Source: Gaertneriomyces semiglobifer (lineage: Eukaryota > Chytridiomycota > Chytridiomycetes > Spizellomycetales > Spizellomycetaceae). Taken from it: a DNA stretch of 64,000 nt. The stretch lies in NCBI GenBank assembly GCA_025558075.1, contig JAHLKF010000009.1:62001-126000 (forward strand). The letters are read 5' to 3'. The first letter of the stretch is position 1. Each line of letters opens with the position of its first letter. The notes under the pieces were generated by a model. It saw only the letters and a program-made list of their open reading frames with translations, had not been told where the DNA came from and ran no database searches. Positions 58,234-64,000 of this stretch are shown here, in pieces. The translations under genes and the position numbers were made by a program.

Positions 58234-60443
58234 GACTCAGAAGTCGCCGCTGAGGGTGCGAGATGCCGTTATCCAAGGGTAACTGCGCTCGTGGAGGCAC
58301 CGTACTTTCACCAAGGAGACAATGGGCTTTGAGATAGATAGCAGGGTTGTTGTCGAATGAGCAGCTGATGCAACACAGGGCAGTATTGGACCTTTCCGCT
58401 TGTGTTGGATTCTTTATGGTATACCCTTGGGGCATAGGCTGGAGGTCAGGCCGTGGGAGAGAAGGGGTTCTTAAGTTCCTTTAAGCACAAAGACTTCCTA
58501 AAGTGTCGAAGGGGAGGGGGGAGGGGGCGTAAAAGGCACACCATTCACCACAAGATCAGCATATTATTCATCGCCTCAATGGGACCATAATGAGGGAATT
58601 GCACAAAGCTTAAAGGCAAAAATACGTACGTTCACCCAAAGTAAGGCGCAAGGCTTGGTATTTGCAGTTGGGTCTCCAAAAATTCATATACACGGAATTG
58701 AAAGGGGCGCCCCTCTTGAAAGGAAACCTTTGGAGCCAGTTCGTCCAGGTATTAAAAACCCCTAAGTTGTTTTCGGGTTGTGTTGAGGGTAAAAAGCCGG
58801 AGGGCCGGAAATACCTGTGCCGGTACCAGCGAACAATGAGGACCGTGTGCCTCCTTGTTATAGGTATGTAATAGTATATAATCCAAGCTCACCAACAAGC
58901 GTAAAATGTTGCCCAATTGGGGAATTTAATGAGAGGCGAGGGCCTTTGTTGTGGCCGGTGCAGGCAGGCAGGGTGGTGTGGTATTGATGACTGTCTGTTT
59001 CCAGCTTACTTTTACCGGGGCGGGTCGTTTATGCGACGTGTGTAAAAGTAGTAGGGATAAGATGGCTTAAACCCCAAAAGCGGCATAACACAGGTTCCGC
59101 AGCCCAAAGTGATATCGAATTTTTCGGAGTGCTGCATATGCCAAGTGTGATGCGCAAATCGGGCGCCCTACGTGAATCACCAGCCAAAGGTAAAAAAGGG
59201 GGAATCGGGATCGTAACGTAGCTATGGTAAAGTATCATAGTATGGTATGGTACAAAACAACGGGAATGGAGTCCAAACTGTAACTACGAACCCACGAACT
59301 CCTTGCCACCACTTACTTCCAATAATTCATTTTGTCATTTTGGCTATGCTCGGGATCAAGCCTGCACTTCCTTCCCACCCACACCCACACCCACCACATC
59401 ACCACATCACCACATCACCACACCGTCGAGAATCACCCCCCTTTCCCCTGTGTATGCATAACGTGTAATATTATGATAAACGCCACTGTGAGAACCGGAG
59501 CGCAGAAAATATCGTACCTGCGGACAGGCACTCAGCCATTCCAGCGGATCATTCTAATGGTACTTCATTTATTAGGACGTTGAACGCGACTTCAGTTCGC
59601 CGGTCAATGTGGACTTGGTCTCTTTCGAGACCACAAAAGGGTTATTATATATATTTGATATCTTAGACACGCGTAACGATCGCCTGATTCCCAATCCGTA
59701 TTGAGTGGGGGTATCAGTCCGTAGAACGAACATGACGACAACGTTGATCGTCCGATACTGCCATGTGTGGTGTGAGAAGGGATGTGGTACGCATGGACCG
59801 GCGAACTGAAGTTGCGAGTGATTGCCATCGCATCGATCCGTTGGATCCCGGCGTACCAGCAATACAGACGCGTTGGCCTTTTTTCTCGTGTGTGTGATGG
59901 GGATCTGATCAGTAGCACTGTTGAACCCATAATAAAAACGCTCCGAGTGTCAAAAAGGCCTTTCGTCTTTCTAATAACTCCGTATCCAACCACCTGCAAG
60001 AAAAAACCTTCTCACTATATACTCTTTTCAAAGAGGTTCCGATCCTTCGAGTTCATACTATTTTGTACATGATACCTCAAGTTTTGGCACCCCCAGTGTA
60101 TAATAATAAGGCTCCGATAAAACCCAGGCCGCTGGGAGAACGCTCCGTGTTTCTGATACCGTCGGTACTCCTCTCGGCATTTGACCATAGCCGTGGCTGT
60201 GGTCTCACCTCACAAGCTTGCACCCCTCCCCATACTATAACTAATGAAGGGCCAACCAACACGATTCAAGGGCGAGATGATCCAGACTCATTACGCCCGA
60301 ACACAACCTTGGTTCCAATTCCGTGACTGTTGCTTCTTGTCAATCTTGTGCTTGTTGCGCGCACCCCCGAAAAAGCAAAATAATAGCCGGCGCGTGATCT
60401 CGGAGGCCTGCTACTAACAAAGTTAGTGTGCAAAAAAAATGAA
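58234..60443. other. Intergenic, low-complexity tracts
   Basis: A 2.2-kb stretch without a supported gene. It contains a G-rich tract (58508-58531) and a CACCC/CACATCAC short-repeat tract (59376-59422). Short frames on both strands overlap each other and have no motifs. Confidence 0.5.
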
Positions 60444-60517
60444 CGCTCCCGGGCAGGATCGAACTGCCAACCTCCTGATTAACAGTCAGACGCGCTAACC
60501 AATTGCGCCACAGGAGC
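60444..60517 (-). tRNA. tRNA-Asn(GTT)
   Basis: Identical in all 74 bases to the copy at 51862-51935 but on the other strand. The 3' flank shares GTTCATTTTT with the first copy and then diverges. Confidence 0.92.
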
Positions 60518-60955
60518 TGTTGCTCTATCGTTATGCACATATTTTACTAATTCTATCGTTGGCGCAAACTCTACCCGCTATATTGGTCGCATACAAGATT
60601 TTGCAACAACGTAAGATTTTGAACCTTTGTTACAGTCAACTGCGTTTCTACATCCAAAAGCTAGTTACAAAAACAATTACACATGCAAAGGGAATATAGT
60701 AGCCAACCCAGCATCCTCTCTACTAAAACGAACCTACAGGTCTGAGAGCGAGACCATCTACGCCGAGGTCATCCCAGACCGAGTCCTTCTCGCAAAGTCT
60801 AGATACAGTGAAAGGAACTCTGCCAAGGTAACCATAAAACACATGGGACCAAACGTGAAGTACATAAAAAGAACACAGATCGTGTAATCAACAAGATGCT
60901 CTCTACGCCAGTTGGGTTCGCAAATCGCTTTGGCGCCGAGTCGCCCGCATTTTCA
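60518..60955. other. Intergenic before RhoGEF 3' end
   Basis: No supported gene; a short plus-strand frame (60627-60887) has no motif. Confidence 0.4.
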
Positions 60956-63900
60956 TTACCGTTCGTCCTGCGCGACCATTCGCTCGACCTCTTGTAACTT
61001 TCCTTTCAACGTACGAATCTCATCTGCCATGCTCTCACACTTTCCCATGAGATCTCGGTACCACTGCTTCTCCAGGCAACCAAGAACAGGTCCGAACTCT
61101 TCTTCTTCCTCTACCGTTCGCATCGTTGGGTTCCGACCATGAAAGTCCTCAACACTCCCAATCCGCTGCAACGAGCTCCCGGTCACGCTTGAAATGCTTG
61201 GCATGGCCAAGTTCGACCGGACTCGACGCAGAACCCGAGGCTGCGAACAGCTGAAGCTCTCCTGCGTGCGGGGATTTACGACCGACGAATGATCAGAGTG
61301 AGTTTGAAGATTGGAGGCATTCATATCATTGACTGGCGGTATTGACGACGGCTTGCTCTCAGCAGGAACAGATTCGTCAACTGGTATCCTATCTAGCATT
61401 CTGCCCCGTTCTCGTTCCGCTGGGAGATCTGGGAGGTCTTTGTCCGGTGTCCCGGGTTGTACAGTGCTCGGAACCGCTCTACACCTTCCGTCCGACCCTA
61501 GGCCGTACACTCCGCTATCGCCCCATTTGTACGCAACGGGTCCCGCAGGTAATGGACTTGGAAGTGGCACGCTTTGCACACTGCAGGCATAAGGCGGGCG
61601 CTGGCGAACTGCATGGCCTTCTTCGCTTCCTCTAGATGCTGCGGCGCCCAACGGAGCAGCAAATTCAGGAAGCTGAACAGGCATCACATTGTGAGCCTGG
61701 TCATTACTCGCGGGTCTGTCCCGTGATTCTGCGTCGAGCTGATCAGCGGGGTTACTTCGACTTCTTCCCCGACCCTTCCAAAACAATTCCTTCAAATCAA
61801 CAAAACTGCCTTTTCGCCCTTCGGTTTTCGCCATTTCCCGTAAATCAATCATGCTTTGGTTTCCATGCAGAGCAGTCAGTGCATCACTACTTTTGCTTCG
61901 CCGAAACAAATTTCGTACGCTCCCAAACAAGTTCACAGCCGAACTCTTGCGCTTGGGGCTTCTTATTGAACGGACTTCCAAGCGTTGCGGTGGAACGAGC
62001 ATGGGTGTATACGTTGATGGGTCATAGTGAGCCAACGCTTCGTGACCAACGAAGTGCTTGCGCGATTGTGTGGCGACCTCTGGGCGCGTTGAGTGCCTGG
62101 TGGCAATAGACACAGGTGCAGCTCTTGCTTGTGGGTGGGGCCGATGGTGACCATTCATTTGCACTTGCACTGGGGGAGGTGGAGCTGCTTCCGCAGTGAC
62201 GGGAGACCCTCGTGATCCTACCGGGGTAGGATAGTAATCCGCTGGCAACGTTTTCGGTAGATGGTCAGTTTGCACGTACAAATCAGTAGTGCGTAACGAA
62301 CTCGGTTCAGCTGCCTGCGCCACTGCGTCCTCTGGTATAGCTGTCGTCGTAACCGCAGAAAATCTCGCATCAGCGCCTGCGGTGTCCGCTTCAGGAAGTA
62401 ATGTCACGATACTGTCTCGACTAACATCCAATGAATGTGCTGCCTGTCCTTCCAGCTCGACAATACTTAACGACAACGGCGCTTTCGCAATAGGGGCAGC
62501 TATTTCCATATTTGCCGTCCTTTCGGTACTATTCAATGTGACGATTGTAGCGGTACTCGGCGTAGCTGCGTCAGGCAATGACTTGCCGACCAAGGGCAAG
62601 GTAATAGCAGAGACTTGCTCAATAGGCGGTAATTGTGGTGCTATCGGACTCACTTGCTCCACACTTGACTCTTGGCTCTGTCGTGTAGGTCTAGAGCCTA
62701 TCCACAAAAAGCTCGCGGGACTACTTGATTGACTGGTCATGTCCGGAGTTACTTCGCCACCACAAGCAGCATCAGCTAGAGTACTCGGCGCATGCGTGCT
62801 TCGTGGTGAACTAGCTGATCCAGCGGATCTCAAAGATCCGATCGCAGATTGTCGAGTGGGAAGTAAAGTCATCGCGGATCCGATGCTTCCCAACGAACTC
62901 CCACTATGAATCCGACTCCTACTTTTAGAATCTCTAATGTTCGCAGGAAGAGGCGGCAATGGAGGAGCATCTGACGCTGGTTTATTCAGAGGCGGCTTGC
63001 CGTCCAAAAAGAGAGATCCAGAATGTCTTCTTTGTGATTGGCCGGATCCACCGCTTTCTCGTTGTCTAACTTCGGCATTCTCAGAGGTATGAAGAACGCT
63101 GAGTTCCGCAGTGGACATGTCGTTTGCTAAGTGTAAGGACCGCACTGCCGCCAATGTCTGCGCACTGGGCATGGGATCACATTTGCCCGATATCAAAGGT
63201 GCTTGCTGGTTTGGCTCGTCAACCTGCTTCAAAAGCTCTCTAGTTGCCTTCTTTTTCAAGATCCGAATACCCCCAACATCAGCCTCTACAAAACGGCCTT
63301 CCTCCACAGCCTCGGCATATTCTCTCAGATTCGGGATACTCGGCCGCTTCTTCCTGATCTTTGCACTCCAACTAGTAAACCACTTGGGCGTTTTACCAGT
63401 TTTCTTTTCTGCGTCGGTTTCGGAAGTCGCAGATTCCGTGTCTAATCGCATATTCGCAAAAGCGGCGCTGACATTCGTTTTCAACTGTGCTTTGAGTGCA
63501 GAAACCCAGTTGTCTCGCTGCTCAGGGTTAAATGCCGTAATAGAGAGTGTCTTCGCTCGGCTCTCATCTGTAAGGTACGTGATATGGAAAGTCATGCCAG
63601 AGACATCGCCTTCATCTTCTGATACGCCTAGAATCTGGCTTCGCGAAACGACAAGCCGTTCTAAGACTTTAAGCTTCAGGTCTCCGCCCTTGACTCTTTC
63701 TGTTCTGCATATAAGCAGTAATCGTTCCAGCAGGTAAAACCTCCTCTCGCGCTTTCTGACACCTTCCTGAAGTTTCAGCGTACCCTGCAAAATCATCCCA
63801 CCGTAGACTTCTAGCCTTAGCCCATCCCATCCATCGAGCTGCTTCATCAAATTTCGCACAATTTCCTTATTCTCGATTATCCTCTTCATCCTGCTGATAT

Positions 63901-64000
63901 AATTGAGTATCCCGGATAGTCGCTTGCAGGCACTTTCAAGTGGTTCTCTATCTGGGTGACTGGCGTCCGTCGCGTCCAGTAAATGGGCAAGGTTTGACCG
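60956..64000 (-). CDS. Rho guanine-nucleotide exchange factor, partial
   Basis: The frame is open from the window edge, so the N-terminus is missing; 1014 codons are present. The first residues, ACKRLSGILNYISRMKR, are the end of a DH (RhoGEF) domain: the last helix, with the conserved Asn-x-x-x-Lys/Arg pattern. A PH domain follows directly (about 63830-63440), with GLRLEVYGGMILQGTLKL, RRFYLLERLLLICR and a closing NPEQRDNWVSALKAQL helix. DH-PH tandems load GTP on Rho-family GTPases. The remaining 800 residues are disordered and Ser/Pro-rich with basic patches, and the C-terminus is a coiled coil (SMADEIRTLKGKLQEVERMV). There is no CNH domain, so it is not a simple Rom1/2 orthologue. Confidence 0.85.
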   Translation of the reverse strand, partial: RSNLAHLLDATDASHPDREPLESACKRLSGILNYISRMKRIIENKEIVRNLMKQLDGWDGLRLEVYGGMILQGTLKLQEGVRKRERRFYLLERLLLICRTERVKGGDLKLKVLERLVVSRSQILGVSEDEGDVSGMTFHITYLTDESRAKTLSITAFNPEQRDNWVSALKAQLKTNVSAAFANMRLDTESATSETDAEKKTGKTPKWFTSWSAKIRKKRPSIPNLREYAEAVEEGRFVEADVGGIRILKKKATRELLKQVDEPNQQAPLISGKCDPMPSAQTLAAVRSLHLANDMSTAELSVLHTSENAEVRQRESGGSGQSQRRHSGSLFLDGKPPLNKPASDAPPLPPLPANIRDSKSRSRIHSGSSLGSIGSAMTLLPTRQSAIGSLRSAGSASSPRSTHAPSTLADAACGGEVTPDMTSQSSSPASFLWIGSRPTRQSQESSVEQVSPIAPQLPPIEQVSAITLPLVGKSLPDAATPSTATIVTLNSTERTANMEIAAPIAKAPLSLSIVELEGQAAHSLDVSRDSIVTLLPEADTAGADARFSAVTTTAIPEDAVAQAAEPSSLRTTDLYVQTDHLPKTLPADYYPTPVGSRGSPVTAEAAPPPPVQVQMNGHHRPHPQARAAPVSIATRHSTRPEVATQSRKHFVGHEALAHYDPSTYTPMLVPPQRLEVRSIRSPKRKSSAVNLFGSVRNLFRRSKSSDALTALHGNQSMIDLREMAKTEGRKGSFVDLKELFWKGRGRSRSNPADQLDAESRDRPASNDQAHNVMPVQLPEFAAPLGAAASRGSEEGHAVRQRPPYACSVQSVPLPSPLPAGPVAYKWGDSGVYGLGSDGRCRAVPSTVQPGTPDKDLPDLPAERERGRMLDRIPVDESVPAESKPSSIPPVNDMNASNLQTHSDHSSVVNPRTQESFSCSQPRVLRRVRSNLAMPSISSVTGSSLQRIGSVEDFHGRNPTMRTVEEEEEFGPVLGCLEKQWYRDLMGKCESMADEIRTLKGKLQEVERMVAQDER

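Overview
The window is nuclear DNA of a zoosporic (flagellated) fungus, most likely a chytrid. Genes have short GT-AG introns (mostly 50-130 bp), TATA-box promoters and eukaryotic tRNAs. The protein set is fungal: a Pkc1-type kinase with HR1-C2-C1-kinase order, a velvet regulator, an M36 fungalysin and an 'allergen'-like hydrophilic protein. A calaxin (outer-arm dynein Ca2+ sensor) gene and a fragment of IFT81 point to a lineage that still builds cilia. The genus cannot be read from the sequence.

Left block (1-25.4 kb), gene dense: PKC1, a PH-domain protein, UBR7, calaxin (minus), a small protein with an N-myristoylation motif, SMC3, a MASE1 hybrid sensor with degenerate histidine-kinase and second receiver domains, an intronless SHPRH/Irc20-type ATPase-E3 (minus) and a secreted thaumatin-like protein.

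Accessory island (about 25.4-39.4 kb): lineage-specific or decayed genes and repeats. Its core is a 7.83-kb inverted-end element (30137-37963). Its ends are a 15-bp terminal inverted repeat CACCCCYAACCCTGC, flanked by TG on both sides. A 912-bp derivative of the same family (33284-34195, flanked by TA on both sides) is nested inside it in reverse. The nested copy is a left end joined to a right end at a 5-bp ACGTC microhomology. Between the ends lie a 3' fragment of IFT81, a decayed NDUFA6 (complex I LYR subunit) copy and an intact gene of unknown function. This looks like a CACTA/CMC-like, gene-fragment-carrying ('Pack-type') DNA transposon, and I regard it as the main discovery of the window. 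Left of it sits an unknown gene whose first intron seems to hold a ten-copy 55/56-bp minisatellite.

Right block (39.4-64 kb): three tRNA-Thr(AGT), one tRNA-Ile(AAT) and two tRNA-Asn(GTT) genes; an NmrA-like protein; a mucin-like single-pass membrane protein; an 'allergen'-like protein; a RecQ helicase with an inferred 8-nt microexon; TMEM243; the M36 protease; a velvet factor; and a DH-PH RhoGEF that runs off the right edge.

Functional themes are signalling and wall integrity (Pkc1, RhoGEF, mucin-like protein), chromosome maintenance (SMC3, SHPRH, RecQ), ubiquitin ligases (UBR7, SHPRH) and secreted proteins. All gene models were assembled by hand from reading frames and splice signals. Spliced lengths were checked to be multiples of three, but nothing was tested against transcripts or databases.
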